Assembly (NCBI GenBank): GCA_045611845.1
Contig: JAZKXZ010000001.1
Coordinates: 41,523-105,522 of the forward strand
Direction of reading: 5' to 3'
Length of the DNA stretch: 64,000 nucleotides
Source: Enterocola sp045611845
GTDB taxonomy: Bacteria > Bacteroidota > Bacteroidia > Bacteroidales > Paludibacteraceae
In this document: piece after piece, positions 1-9,798 of the stretch
Layout: every line of letters starts with the position of its first letter
Position numbering within the stretch: position 1 is the stretch's first letter
The notes under the pieces: model-generated
What the model saw: only the letters and a program-made list of their open reading frames with translations
What the model was told of the DNA's origin: nothing
Databases searched by the model: none
Program-made: the position numbers and the translations under genes

Positions 1-3000
1 ATTGATCATATGTGCTAATATGTCTTCTACCTGTATTAGATGTAAGGAAGGTATTACGTTTGTAATCCTCATTGGCACCCGCGTATGCATCGTATGAATC
101 CACCTCATCGGTTTTGTCAAACTTAACAATAAAGCCAGTATCTTCGTTTACATTAACACGGTTTTCGTCTTGGGTAATTTTGTCCATAAACACGTAAATA
201 CCTTTGTATGAACCATCTATATAAAGTTCTACGTATCTACATTTCACACCCCAAAGACCTGTCATTTGTGCATATTGGTGGAATGACAATACATTGCGCA
301 TATAGGTAGCATCTGGAGCAGATGCATAAAGAACCCAATCTTTTTGCGCAGCTTCACCAAACATTCCGAACTTTTTGGTTTTAACCTCGCCCAATTTTTT
401 AGGGTCGCAATTTTTATCGCCAGTTACAAATGCGTAACTTTTCTTATCATTACGAAGACTTGAAGAACCACGATAATTCATACGTCCTTTGCGGTCGTAG
501 TGAAGCATATCTGCATTGTTAACATCTGCATTAGTCACTGCACCACCCTCTTCATTCCAAAGAATCTTAACATCAACACTACGTTTTGCTTTAAGTGCTG
601 CCACACCATCGTTATCTAAATAACCTGCAGTAGGGAAGTCTTTGGCTGTACGCACTAAGAATACAGGAAGTTTACTGCTAAATGATACTGCAGAACCACC
701 GGCATTTGTAATTTGTAAAGTGTTAGATATTTTTTCTTGAGTTTCTTCGCCCACATTATAAGTAATTACGCAACGATAATAACCAGCCTTATTTGGACGA
801 ATATTGTCCCAAGATGCGCCTTGTCCATCTGAGTATGCAGACCAAGTGGCATTATCTGTAGAATATTGCCATGCGTACGAACTTAATGTGCCACCTTCCA
901 CGATAGGAAGTCCTGCAACATAAAGACCAGCAAAGTCTGTAAAGTCGTTTGTATTAATGCTTAATCTATTACGTATAGCAGAAATTGCAAAGTCTGGTTC
1001 AGGCTCTGGTTCAGGTTCTGGACCAACGCTTTGGCCTTTTAGATAAGTTAATTTGCCAGATTCGCCATCTCCATTTAACTTAAAGGTAAATGTATATTCA
1101 GTATTGTTTACCGTTGTAATATTTGCATAACCACCAGTTTGACCACTAGTCATTGTTGCATAACTAGAATTATCTTCGTGAGTACTTACAATCGCTTTAC
1201 TGTCGTTGCGAGCCCAAATAGCACCAGTGCTAGTAATAATTTGTAAAGAATGGCTTGTACTTGTTGCAGTGAAAGATGCTGTATAAGAACCATCTTGTTG
1301 TTCGGTAAATTTAATACCATTTGCGTATGTACTAATTTTATTACCATTGATAGTACCTACTAAAGCAAATTTCAAATCTGGACATGCATCCCAGTCGTTT
1401 ATAATGCTGTTAAGTGCTGAGGTTCTGTTTGTAATCCAAGATTTTAATGTTGATGTACTAGAAGAAGAGTATGTGTTCCATTTAGATTTTTCTCTAGTGC
1501 CTGCACCTTGTGAAAGCACGTTAGCCAAACTGTCTATTTTTGAATTAAGTACAGTAGAGTTTAGTGCTCCGTTTTCTGCAATATGTTTTGCCCAACGTTC
1601 TTTAACGATGGCTTTAAATTTGCAGTCGCCTAGAATACCGTTGCAACCAGATTTGCCCTTGCCTGTCCACCAGAATGGAGTTGGAAAATCATCGTCGTAA
1701 TATGTTTGGTCTTCTACCATTAGGCCAGAAGTCTTGGTGTCTTGATTACCTAAACCAAGTTCGTAGTCCCAGATTGGGTTTGCAACGATTTTTTCTGACG
1801 CAGAGTTGATTTGGAATACACAAGAAATACGATATGCGTCAGCATTTCTAGAGAATTCATTGAAAATAAACCAGTCTGCCCAGCTTTCGTAATCAATAAT
1901 TTGAGCTAGTTTGTCATAGTCATTTGCAAGAATTGCATTTTCCATAGCAACAAACATAGACTTCACTTCGTTTACTTTAGCTTCCCAAGCAGAGTCGTCG
2001 GTCACATTGCCGTCGTCGTCGAATGTAGCAATGTCTTCGCGTTCTGGATATTCAATTTCAAACGCTTGGTCCACTTGCATATTGTATGTAGAGATTGTTT
2101 TTTTACCAGTGTTTGAAGTGATAAATGTACAACGTTTATAGTCTTCATTTGCACCTGAGTAGCCGTCATATCTGTCAACCATATCAGTTTTGTCGAAACG
2201 AACTATATAACCAGTGTCTTCATTTACATTAATACGTGTTTCATCTTGGGTCATTTTATCCATAAATACGTAAATACCTTGGTATTCACCATCTAGGTAC
2301 ATTTCCACATATCTACATTTTACGCCCCAAAGACCTGTCATCTTAGCATATTGGTGATATGAAAGAATGTTACGCATAAATGTTGCATCTGGATAAGAAG
2401 CATACATCACCCAGTCTTTGTGAGAGTCGCCATCAAACATGGCAAATTTCTTAGTTTTTACTTCGCCAAGTTTTTTAGAATCACAGTTTTTGTCGCCTGT
2501 TACAAAGGCAAAACTTTTCTTAGGGTTGTTCAAACTTGAAGAACCACGATAGTTCATACGTGCCTTGCGGTCGTAGTGAAGCATATCTTTGTTGTTGATA
2601 TCGCTGTTTGAAACGTTGCCTCCATTTTTGTTCCAAAGGATTTTCACATCCACACTGCGTTTAGCCTTAAGTTCTGCCACTTGCTCTGTGGTAGGATAAC
2701 CACTTGGAGGAGTAGGGAAATCTTTTGAAGTACGAACTAAAACCACAGGAAGGTTACTGCTAAATGATACAGAAGAACCACCTTTATTTGTAATTTGTAG
2801 TGTATTTGAATTTACAGTTTGAGTATTGCCACCTACTTCGTATGTAAGTACACAACGATAGTAACCTGCTTTGTTTGGGCGAATGTTGTCCCAAGAAGCA
2901 CCGTCGCCATCAGAATATGCAGACCAAGTAGTATTATTTGTAGAATACTCCCATGCATATGAACTTAATGTTCCTCCCTCAACTGTAGGAAGTTTTGATA

Positions 3001-3778
3001 CATAAAGACCAGCGAAGTCGGTGAAGTCGTTTGTATTAATAGAAAGACGACTGCGGATAGCTGCAATTGTGGCAGTAAGAGTTACTGGCTCGTCTGGGTC
3101 TATAGGAGTGCTAACCTCAGTAATTGTAACGGTGATTTTTTTAGTTGATGAATTGAAATCAATTTTTACATCACTTGTTTGAGTGAGTGTAATTACCACG
3201 TTGCCATCGGCGTCTTCGGCACATCCTGTAGTAGAGGTTAAGGCACTGTAGCCCCAAGAACTATTCCATGTGCCATTGGTGATTTTAAATTTGTATTCAC
3301 CAGCAGGAAGCGCGCTGAAAGATATGCTTCCATCTGTTAGTTCACATCCACTTGGTGACCATGTTTGACCACAACACCAATTTGTGCCAGCAACACCCGT
3401 TCCTGCCATACAATATGTAGTAGTAGCAGCGTCATATGTAATGGTCGCATTCCATGTACTGCTGTAGTAATATGGCTTAGAAGTATTTACTGTTAAGTCA
3501 CCAGTTTGTTCTCCATTGCCACCATTGTTGAAGATAATTCTGTCGGCTGCTGTGCTTTCGAATGTATAAGAATATACATTTTTTCCACCTTTAGTTTCAG
3601 ATTCTAGTGTGGCTGGATTTCCAGGCCAACCTCCAAGATTAACTTGGGTGCTGTTTTTCCATGCGTACGCATGGATATTACCCCAACCACTTTCATCAAC
3701 GAAGTACAGGGTAATGTTTGCTGCAAGCATGTTAAATGCCGTAAACAGCAATACAAAAAGTGTAGTGAGTTTTTTCAT
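1..3778 (-). CDS. Secreted protein with starch-binding-like module and two CotH domains (C-terminus outside window)
   Basis: The reading frame is open from ATG at 3778 to the window edge (about 1259 residues visible), so the C-terminus is missing. A signal peptide (about residues 1-20) is followed by a CBM26-like starch-binding module (about 20-120, aromatic-rich, GGWPG) and a second small beta domain with several Cys. Two long near-copies then follow, each with an Ig-like part (SINTNDFTDFAGLYV...WDNIRPNKAGYYR) and a CotH-type domain (DWV-YAS-PDAT-MRN...LYIDGSYKGIYVFMDK). CotH proteins are atypical kinases; in Bacteroidota secreted forms are common but their substrate is not settled. The copies are offset by about 2076 bp at DNA level. 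Binding to carbohydrate is inferred from the N-terminal module only. It is probably secreted; a C-terminal sorting domain cannot be checked here. Confidence 0.85.
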   Translation of the reverse strand, partial: MKKLTTLFVLLFTAFNMLAANITLYFVDESGWGNIHAYAWKNSTQVNLGGWPGNPATLESETKGGKNVYSYTFESTAADRIIFNNGGNGEQTGDLTVNTSKPYYYSSTWNATITYDAATTTYCMAGTGVAGTNWCCGQTWSPSGCELTDGSISFSALPAGEYKFKITNGTWNSSWGYSALTSTTGCAEDADGNVVITLTQTSDVKIDFNSSTKKITVTITEVSTPIDPDEPVTLTATIAAIRSRLSINTNDFTDFAGLYVSKLPTVEGGTLSSYAWEYSTNNTTWSAYSDGDGASWDNIRPNKAGYYRCVLTYEVGGNTQTVNSNTLQITNKGGSSVSFSSNLPVVLVRTSKDFPTPPSGYPTTEQVAELKAKRSVDVKILWNKNGGNVSNSDINNKDMLHYDRKARMNYRGSSSLNNPKKSFAFVTGDKNCDSKKLGEVKTKKFAMFDGDSHKDWVMYASYPDATFMRNILSYHQYAKMTGLWGVKCRYVEMYLDGEYQGIYVFMDKMTQDETRINVNEDTGYIVRFDKTDMVDRYDGYSGANEDYKRCTFITSNTGKKTISTYNMQVDQAFEIEYPEREDIATFDDDGNVTDDSAWEAKVNEVKSMFVAMENAILANDYDKLAQIIDYESWADWFIFNEFSRNADAYRISCVFQINSASEKIVANPIWDYELGLGNQDTKTSGLMVEDQTYYDDDFPTPFWWTGKGKSGCNGILGDCKFKAIVKERWAKHIAENGALNSTVLNSKIDSLANVLSQGAGTREKSKWNTYSSSSTSTLKSWITNRTSALNSIINDWDACPDLKFALVGTINGNKISTYANGIKFTEQQDGSYTASFTATSTSHSLQIITSTGAIWARNDSKAIVSTHEDNSSYATMTSGQTGGYANITTVNNTEYTFTFKLNGDGESGKLTYLKGQSVGPEPEPEPEPDFAISAIRNRLSINTNDFTDFAGLYVAGLPIVEGGTLSSYAWQYSTDNATWSAYSDGQGASWDNIRPNKAGYYRCVITYNVGEETQEKISNTLQITNAGGSAVSFSSKLPVFLVRTAKDFPTAGYLDNDGVAALKAKRSVDVKILWNEEGGAVTNADVNNADMLHYDRKGRMNYRGSSSLRNDKKSYAFVTGDKNCDPKKLGEVKTKKFGMFGEAAQKDWVLYASAPDATYMRNVLSFHQYAQMTGLWGVKCRYVELYIDGSYKGIYVFMDKITQDENRVNVNEDTGFIVKFDKTDEVDSYDAYAGANEDYKRNTFLTSNTGRRHISTYDQ

Positions 3779-3862
3779 AAATATTTGATTAGTAATTGAT
3801 TTCTAAAGGGTTACAAATGCAAATATAACATTTTTTTTATTATATAAAAATTTTATAGGCAC

Positions 3863-3895
3863 AAAAAAAAGAGAGGACAAAACCACTGTCCTCTC
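3863..3895 (-). terminator. Rho-independent terminator after the 3921-4598 lipoprotein gene
   Basis: On the minus strand a 9-bp stem (3887-3895 with 3871-3879) is followed by an eight-base U run (plus-strand A run 3863-3870). It lies 26 bases after the stop of the lipoprotein gene and before the CotH gene, so it separates the two units. Confidence 0.85.
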
Positions 3896-3920
3896 TCATT
3901 ATTTTATTTATAAATTAAAA

Positions 3921-4598
3921 TTATTTGCTATAAATAGCGTTTAGATTTTCGTAGTCACCTTTAATTTGTTTGTTGATATCATCTAAACAAAGTTTAAATG
4001 TTTCTGCAATTGTCACTTCTGATGGATCATCATAACCCCAATAAAGTGCAGCATATTTTTTAAGTTTGTGTGATTTAGATTTGTATGATGCCACAACATT
4101 GTTGTTCATATCCATAAAGTCCATTTCTACCATCATATCAGTTGTATTTGATGCAAATGGCATACCAAAAAGGTTTGGAATACATAGTGTACATGCACTA
4201 AGGATTGTAAAACCATAGTTACCTCTAGAATCACCAGTCACAAGACGACAAACTACTCTACCTTTCTTTTCACCTACTTTACTTAATATGTTATCAAACA
4301 TATTGGTGTAGAATAATGATTTTACATTATTCAAATCTGTACTTTCGTATGAAACAGAAGAAGTTTTTGTGCTTCCATAACCAAAATTCAATGAACTTGA
4401 ATAATCAACATAAGTGTTACTTGTTGATTTTGTGGTTTCATAACCAGTAACTGTAGCAAAACTTGGTTCATCTAAGCTCAATTCCATTGCTGGTAATTTC
4501 TTAGCCAAATCAACACTAGGAGTCTGCTCCATAAAAGAATAACTTTTACAGCCCACCATACCAACGGCTGCTACTAATAAAAATAAAATCTTTTTCAT
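3921..4598 (-). CDS. Uncharacterised lipoprotein
   Basis: 225 residues. The N-terminus is a lipoprotein signal: charged MKK, a hydrophobic stretch and a lipobox ending GMVGC at residue 17, so it is likely acylated and held in the periplasm or on the outer membrane. The rest is a mixed beta-rich domain with no motif I recognise; there is a Cys pair in the middle (SACTLC). It stands alone with its own terminator. The next gene upstream, the muramidase, ends about 150 bases away. Function unknown. Confidence 0.75.
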   Translation of the reverse strand: MKKILFLLVAAVGMVGCKSYSFMEQTPSVDLAKKLPAMELSLDEPSFATVTGYETTKSTSNTYVDYSSSLNFGYGSTKTSSVSYESTDLNNVKSLFYTNMFDNILSKVGEKKGRVVCRLVTGDSRGNYGFTILSACTLCIPNLFGMPFASNTTDMMVEMDFMDMNNNVVASYKSKSHKLKKYAALYWGYDDPSEVTIAETFKLCLDDINKQIKGDYENLNAIYSK

Positions 4599-4751
4599 AA
4601 ATGTATTAAAAAATTATGGCGCAAAGATAATATTTTGAATTAAGTGGAGAATAAACTAGTTACAAAATTTAATTAATTTAACTATAAAATATCTTTATTA
4701 TTACATTTGTATTTCAATAGATATACCTGAAACGAATTGATTATATGCAAC

Positions 4752-5960
4752 TTAGTACAAATAAAACTTAGAAGATTTTTGTTTGAATTCCTCTTCACCT
4801 GTGCGCCAAAAAGGCAAAATATCAGAGGCATTGTAGTTTTTAGAAAATTCTGTGCGAATAAAATCTGTGCCACAAACCTTGTCAAACATATTGTTTCTCT
4901 TCTTTGTTTCGTCAGACAACAACTTATGTTCCGGATAAAGTTTATTCATTGCATCTATTACATGAAACTGTACTTCAGACACACGTGCAGCATTGTAGTC
5001 GGTGATATGAATTTGCACTCCTTGCACATATTTACCTTGCATGTCACCAAAAAGAGGTTTGAAAACAATTGGACGAAATGCCACCCCTGGAAGTTCTTTG
5101 GCATTTAAAGTATCTGCAAGTGCAACGGCATTTGCCCAAGGCGCAGCCATAAGTTGAAAAGGAAGTGTATAACCCACACCTATATTAAGGAATCCCATTT
5201 CACCAATTATACCTGTGGCTGGATAACAAATAGCAGCCTCTGGCGACGGAATATGTGGTGAGGTAGGCACCCAAGGAAGCTGAGTATCTGCCCAAAGCAT
5301 ATTCCTCTCCCAACACTCCATTGGCACCACTGTTAGTTTACATTTAATTTCTTCGTTTAAATAAAGGGCAAGTTCGCCACATGTAAGACCGTATATATAA
5401 GGAATATCAAATTGGCTAACAAAAGAAAAATAACCTTTGCTCACCCCACTACCCTCTACTTTTAGCCCACCAAGTGGATTTGGGCGGTCGAGCACCACTA
5501 CTTCAATATTATTTTCGGCAGCTGCCTCCATTACCTTGCCCATAGTACTAATAAAGGTATATGAGCGACAACCTATATCTTGAATATCATACACAAGCAC
5601 ATCTATTCCCTTTAGCATTTCAGCTGTTGGCTTACGAGTTTTGCCATAAAGAGAATGCACTGGCAAACCAGTTTTTGCATCCACTTGATCGCTTACCTTT
5701 TCACCTGCTAACACATCACCCCTTACTCCATGTTCAGGGCCATAAAGCGCCACAAGATTCACATCTTCTGCTTCAAAAAGTATATCCACAGTAGATTTCA
5801 ATTCTCTATCCACCCCCGTAGGATTTGTCACTAGTCCCACACGCTTGCCACGTAGGCACTCAAAACCACCCTCACGCAAAACTTCAACCCCGAGTTTTAC
5901 TTGCGAAAAAGCCAGGATTGGTAGAATTAGGAATAATATTACTATTGTGTATTTTTTCAT
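4752..5960 (-). CDS. namZ: DUF1343 exo-beta-N-acetylmuramidase (NamZ-like)
   Basis: 402 residues with a cleavable signal peptide (about 1-19, ending AFSQ), so periplasmic. It matches the DUF1343 family: GLVTNPTGVD near the start, ALYGPEHGVRGD, YGKTRKPT, VYDIQDIGCRSYTF, VVVLDRPNPLGG and PWVPTSPHIPSPE are the family's conserved blocks. Characterised members (YbbC/NamZ) remove terminal MurNAc from peptidoglycan fragments for recycling. It is the last gene of a minus-strand row after the rRNA methyltransferase (one base gap), so co-transcription is likely. The symbol is by family; substrate is inferred. Confidence 0.88.
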   Translation of the reverse strand: MKKYTIVILFLILPILAFSQVKLGVEVLREGGFECLRGKRVGLVTNPTGVDRELKSTVDILFEAEDVNLVALYGPEHGVRGDVLAGEKVSDQVDAKTGLPVHSLYGKTRKPTAEMLKGIDVLVYDIQDIGCRSYTFISTMGKVMEAAAENNIEVVVLDRPNPLGGLKVEGSGVSKGYFSFVSQFDIPYIYGLTCGELALYLNEEIKCKLTVVPMECWERNMLWADTQLPWVPTSPHIPSPEAAICYPATGIIGEMGFLNIGVGYTLPFQLMAAPWANAVALADTLNAKELPGVAFRPIVFKPLFGDMQGKYVQGVQIHITDYNAARVSEVQFHVIDAMNKLYPEHKLLSDETKKRNNMFDKVCGTDFIRTEFSKNYNASDILPFWRTGEEEFKQKSSKFYLY

Positions 5961-5961
5961 A

Positions 5962-7146
5962 TTATTCTACGTATAACACCAACCCTTTAAGATACTCCCC
6001 CTCCGGATGATAAATATTTATCGGATGGTCCACCGGTTGAGTTACTTGATGAAGGATGCGCACTTTGCGTCCACTCATTGCGGCAGCGGAGAATACAGCT
6101 AAGCGGAATTGATCTTTATTTACGGCTTGAGAACAAGAGAACGTAAACAGAATACCACCAGATTTAATTTTTTCAAAAGCCTTGGCATTTAAGCGTTTAT
6201 AACCTTGAAGGGCATTTCTTAAAGCATCACGATGTTTTGCAAATGCAGGAGGGTCAAGGATGATTAAATCATAATCGTCAGACATATTGTCTAGGAATTT
6301 GAACGCATCTTGGGCAAACGCCTCATGACGTTTATCGCCAGGAAAGTTCATTTCCATATTTTTGTTTACAAGGTCAATGGCCTTTGAAGAACTATCCACT
6401 GAATGCACGCAAGCAGCACCACCACGCATTGCATAACAAGAGAAACCACCTGTGTAACAGAACATATTAAGCACCTTGCGACCTGCGGAATATTGTTCTA
6501 GAAGTTGACGATTGCTACGTTGGTCGATAAAGAAACCTGTTTTTTGACCACGTTCCCAGTCAATGCAGAATTTTATGCCATTTTCAAGAGCAATAGCATC
6601 AGAATCTGAACCAATTAGATAGCCATTTTCGGCACCTGTATCAGCCTTGTAAGGAAGTGTGGTTTCAGATTTGTAATAAACATTTTTAATCTTGCCTTCG
6701 CTAATAGCCACAATAGCCTCAGCAATCTCGTTTCTGTGCACGTGCATACCCACAGAGTGAGCTTGCATCACGGCTGTTGAACCATAAAAGTCTACAATAA
6801 GACCTGGTAGAAAATCGCCCTCACCATGCACAAGGCGGAAAGAAGAATGCTCAGCAGTGTAATCAAGACCAAGGTCTTTACGCATTTGATAAGCTGCAGA
6901 AAGACGTTTTACCCAAAAATCATGATTAATTTCTTGCTGGTTAAAACTTAAAACGCGCACAGCGATACTACCAATTTGAAAATGTCCTACTGCAATAAAG
7001 TTTTTGTCTGCAGTGTACACCTCTACTATTTCACCTTCGGCAATATTTTTGTCGGCGTATGCCACTGCACCAGAAAACACCCATGGGTGAAAACGCTCAA
7101 GAGAAGACTCTTTCCCCTTTTTTAAGAATATCTTTTTATAGTTCAT
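5962..7146 (-). CDS. Class I SAM-dependent rRNA (cytosine-C5) methyltransferase, RlmI family
   Basis: 394 residues, usual for the RlmI/YccW family. An N-terminal PUA-type RNA-binding domain (about 1-80, HPWVFSGAV) is followed by a middle domain and a Rossmann methyltransferase domain: QKTGFFIDQRSNR, then NMFCYTGGFSCYA (SAM-binding), DLIILDPPAFAK (catalytic DPPAF loop) and FTFSCSQAV. Family members methylate C1962 of 23S rRNA at C5; the exact site is inferred. The start overlaps the 3' end of the exonuclease gene by 11 bases, indicating translational coupling. Confidence 0.9.
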   Translation of the reverse strand: MNYKKIFLKKGKESSLERFHPWVFSGAVAYADKNIAEGEIVEVYTADKNFIAVGHFQIGSIAVRVLSFNQQEINHDFWVKRLSAAYQMRKDLGLDYTAEHSSFRLVHGEGDFLPGLIVDFYGSTAVMQAHSVGMHVHRNEIAEAIVAISEGKIKNVYYKSETTLPYKADTGAENGYLIGSDSDAIALENGIKFCIDWERGQKTGFFIDQRSNRQLLEQYSAGRKVLNMFCYTGGFSCYAMRGGAACVHSVDSSSKAIDLVNKNMEMNFPGDKRHEAFAQDAFKFLDNMSDDYDLIILDPPAFAKHRDALRNALQGYKRLNAKAFEKIKSGGILFTFSCSQAVNKDQFRLAVFSAAAMSGRKVRILHQVTQPVDHPINIYHPEGEYLKGLVLYVE

Positions 7147-7720
7147 CTTTTATTACATTATATATATCCATACAAGCCCACGCATCCACAGCAGCATATT
7201 TTTGTTGAGCCAAAGTAAGATTTGGCGCTTGCCAGTTGGTTAAACGTTGTGCCTTAGAAATTTTCTTATTAAACATAATAGCATAAATTTTTTGAAGACT
7301 TAGGTCTTTTATGCCAAATTTGCCAATCACAGACTGAAGGTCTAAAAAGCCGGCAGGTTTAAAACTCCTTCTTCTGCCAAGCATCTTATAATCGTCTTTA
7401 AGCGAAAGTCCCACTTTGAGTGGTTTTTCAGACGTAAGTAACTCCATAATAGAATTTTGCATTCCAAGTACATTAAGCCTAATTAGATAACAAGTATCTG
7501 CTGTAGAAATTTGCAATAGCGCCACCTTGTTTACCTTTCCCTTTTCAAAAGAAGGCTTAGTCTCAGTGTCTATTCCTACAAATTCTTCTTTTTTAATGAC
7601 CTCGATTGTGCTTTTAAGTTTATGCAAGCTATCTACCAAAACAATATTTCTGCCATTATACTCAAGCACTGGTAGTTCATTAATCTCCTCCTTCGTAATA
7701 CTCTCTCTAAAATTTAGCAT
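7136..7720 (-). CDS. 3'-5' exonuclease, DEDDy (RNase D/WRN-like) family
   Basis: 194 residues, one exonuclease domain without the HRDC domain of true RNase D. The DEDDy residues are visible: GIDTET (Asp51, Glu53), an Asp in the SLKDDYKML block, and YAAVDAWA near the C-terminus, where Tyr lies four residues before the last Asp. Acts on RNA or DNA 3' ends; substrate not known for this stand-alone type. It overlaps the methyltransferase gene downstream and follows the DUF5063 gene by 11 bases. Confidence 0.9.
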   Translation of the reverse strand: MLNFRESITKEEINELPVLEYNGRNIVLVDSLHKLKSTIEVIKKEEFVGIDTETKPSFEKGKVNKVALLQISTADTCYLIRLNVLGMQNSIMELLTSEKPLKVGLSLKDDYKMLGRRRSFKPAGFLDLQSVIGKFGIKDLSLQKIYAIMFNKKISKAQRLTNWQAPNLTLAQQKYAAVDAWACMDIYNVIKDEL

Positions 7721-7731
7721 ATCTCACCTTA

Positions 7732-8214
7732 TTATAACTCTTCCAATTCTGTATATGATATTTTGTGTATTGCATTTAAAGCATCTAAAAGTCTTGCGCC
7801 CCAATATGTTTGAAAATTGTCGATACATTTTTCTATCGCGTCATTCATAACATCCTCTTGCCCAGTCTTGTAATTTGATATACAATCTTTAATATCTTGA
7901 TAAACATCTGCCACACATTCAGAAATTGAGGTAGACTCCACCCCATTGTAGAAATCGTCTTTTTCTTCTAAAATATTTGACATTGCCATACGAATGGTTT
8001 CATAATCCACTTCCGTAACAAAAGTTCCAAGATCATCCTCGCCAAGTGGCATAGGTTTTTCCACCATTGCAGCTTTAAGATACAAAAATGGCAATAATTT
8101 TTGTAACACAGGCACAAATGTATCAAAAGTTTTCTCGTTCGCCTTCTCTACAAAAGCACAAAACTCCACTCCAACTGTAACAAATTCTACAGTATTTTTC
8201 TCATATACATTCAT
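7732..8214 (-). CDS. DUF5063 domain protein
   Basis: 160 residues, all-helical and acidic, no signal peptide or membrane segment. It resembles the DUF5063 family, which in Bacteroidales commonly sits directly in front of a 3'-5' exonuclease and an RlmI-type methyltransferase, exactly as here. No biochemical role is established. First gene of the minus-strand four-gene row; the divergent ECF sigma gene starts 54 bases away, so the two units share an intergenic promoter region. Confidence 0.75.
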   Translation of the reverse strand: MNVYEKNTVEFVTVGVEFCAFVEKANEKTFDTFVPVLQKLLPFLYLKAAMVEKPMPLGEDDLGTFVTEVDYETIRMAMSNILEEKDDFYNGVESTSISECVADVYQDIKDCISNYKTGQEDVMNDAIEKCIDNFQTYWGARLLDALNAIHKISYTELEEL

Positions 8215-8268
8215 TTTTTCAATAAAATTTTTTTAAATAAAATTTATGTTTTAATTTCGCATCTAATT

Positions 8269-8829
8269 ATGAACAAGAACGATTTTAAAGATAATGAGCA
8301 AGTTTTCAGGTTGTTAAATGACCCTGCTACTTGCAAGAGTACGTTCTCAAATATAGTTCGTACCTTTCAGCAACGCCTTTATTGGCACATCAGAAAGATG
8401 GTTGCCGTGCACGACGATGCCAATGATATTCTACAAAACACCTTTATTAAGGCGTGGAAAAATATTTTAAAATATCGTGGCGACGCCAACATTCTTACTT
8501 GGCTATATCGTATTGCAACAAACGAAACCATCGACTATCTAAACTCCTCATACACAAAACATGCAGGAGAAAGTGTTGATTTTGAGACAAACTTGTCGTC
8601 TCACTTAAACAACGACCCTCTATTCGACGGCGATGAACTTGAAAAACTTTTACAAAAAGCCATCGCTACACTACCTGATAAACAGAGACTTGTGTTTAAT
8701 ATGCGCTACTTTGACGAGATGCCGTATGCCGAAATGTCGGAAATTTTGGGCACATCGGAAAGTGCTCTTAAAACCTCTTATCACCTTGCGGCGAAGAAGG
8801 TTGAGAAATATATTTTGTCAATACGTTAA
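8269..8829 (+). CDS. ECF (sigma-70 family) RNA polymerase sigma factor
   Basis: 186 residues. Region 2 (about 20-90) shows the AHDDANDILQNTFIKAWKN pattern and TWLYRIATNETIDYLN, and region 4 (about 120-180) shows LPDKQRLVFNMRYFDEMPYAEMSEILG with the helix-turn-helix SESALKTSYHLAAKKVEKYI. There is no extra domain. It is followed by a single-pass membrane protein and an exported coiled-coil protein on the same strand, the usual Bacteroidota layout of an ECF factor with its regulator and a periplasmic partner. A stop-to-start gap of 46 bases separates it from the next gene. Confidence 0.93.
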   Translation: MNKNDFKDNEQVFRLLNDPATCKSTFSNIVRTFQQRLYWHIRKMVAVHDDANDILQNTFIKAWKNILKYRGDANILTWLYRIATNETIDYLNSSYTKHAGESVDFETNLSSHLNNDPLFDGDELEKLLQKAIATLPDKQRLVFNMRYFDEMPYAEMSEILGTSESALKTSYHLAAKKVEKYILSIR

Positions 8830-8875
8830 ACTTATAGTTTAATTATCGGTCAAATTTAGCGAAAATATAGTGAAT

Positions 8876-9301
8876 ATGAAAACAGAAAATAACATATTAG
8901 AAAAAATTGGCAATAAAAATCCATACAAAGTTCCAGAAAACTACTTTGAAGACTTTGCAAACAATATGGATAAGTTGATTGACTCAATGCCACTTCCAGA
9001 AGGAATGGTAGCAGAAGAAGCTCCTGTTGCTGCCGAAGTGAAGCCTGCCGTTGAAACTCAAGTAAAACCTGCAGGTAAATCATTCAGCCTAGTAGATAGA
9101 TTTAAACCACTTATGAAAGTAGCTGCTGTGGTAGCTATCCTATGCGGAACAAGTTATTTAGCAGTTCAACCTATTATTGAACAAGCTAAAAACGAGCAAA
9201 TGATGATGGCTGAAATAGAATTCACAGAAGATGATTATCAATATCTTCTTGATGAATATGAAGCTGAAGACATGTATTATTTATTAACCGATAACAAATA
9301 A
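8876..9301 (+). CDS. Single-pass membrane protein, probable anti-sigma partner of the ECF factor
   Basis: 141 residues from ATG 8876 (a GTG six bases upstream is possible but unneeded). The N-terminal part is cytoplasmic and contains PYKVPENYFEDF, a motif frequent in Bacteroidota anti-sigma-like proteins; one membrane segment lies at about 80-100; the C-terminus is short and very acidic (EDDYQYLLDEYEAED). It has no zinc anti-sigma HxxxCxxC motif. The role is inferred from its position directly after the sigma gene and its topology, not from a recognised domain. Confidence 0.7.
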   Translation: MKTENNILEKIGNKNPYKVPENYFEDFANNMDKLIDSMPLPEGMVAEEAPVAAEVKPAVETQVKPAGKSFSLVDRFKPLMKVAAVVAILCGTSYLAVQPIIEQAKNEQMMMAEIEFTEDDYQYLLDEYEAEDMYYLLTDNK

Positions 9302-9313
9302 AAACATATAGTT

Positions 9314-9775
9314 ATGAAAAAAGTTACATTATTTATTATAAGCCTAGTTTTTTCTTTAGGCGTATTTGCACAAGAAGAGGCTCCTAAAAAAATAGATTTT
9401 ACACAATTAGAAATTGAGTATATCGCAAACGAACAAATCTTAACAGAAACTGAGCTTGACGCATATTCTAAAATTAGCAAAGAATACGACGAAAAACACA
9501 GAATCTTAAGAAGAGAAGTTAGAGAATTAGAAAAATCTATTAGCGAGATTAAAACAAACGAAGAAGCAGAAAAGGTAATGTATGAAATTGCCGACAAAAA
9601 AATTGCTTTAGAAAGTTTAGAAAAAGAATACTTAGGATTGTATCTAAAAGAAATTCCAGCTCAAAAACTTATTCAAGTGCAATCTGCTTGTAAAAAATTT
9701 AAAGGCGATTTATTCAAAAACATGCATAAAGCACGCCAAGAAGGCAAGAAAAAATTCTGCCAACCTATGAAATAA
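9314..9775 (+). CDS. Exported coiled-coil protein, Spy/CpxP-like
   Basis: 153 residues with a clear signal peptide (about 1-20, GVFAQ). The mature part is charged and helical, with the block ILTETELDAYSKISKEYDEKHRILRREV that resembles the Spy/CpxP-like helical chaperones found behind ECF sigma genes in Bacteroidota. It lies 12 bases after the membrane protein and ends at a strong terminator, so the three genes form one operon. A role as periplasmic sensor or chaperone for envelope stress is an inference. Confidence 0.65.
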   Translation: MKKVTLFIISLVFSLGVFAQEEAPKKIDFTQLEIEYIANEQILTETELDAYSKISKEYDEKHRILRREVRELEKSISEIKTNEEAEKVMYEIADKKIALESLEKEYLGLYLKEIPAQKLIQVQSACKKFKGDLFKNMHKARQEGKKKFCQPMK

Positions 9776-9798
9776 ATCCCGAGATTTTGCCGAGATAG

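Noticed and set aside
1347..1700. Open frame on the plus strand within the CotH gene
   Set aside because: Opposite-strand shadow of a continuous, motif-rich coding sequence.
4737..5108. Plus-strand open frame opposite the NamZ-like gene
   Set aside because: Shadow frame; the minus strand encodes the conserved DUF1343 protein.
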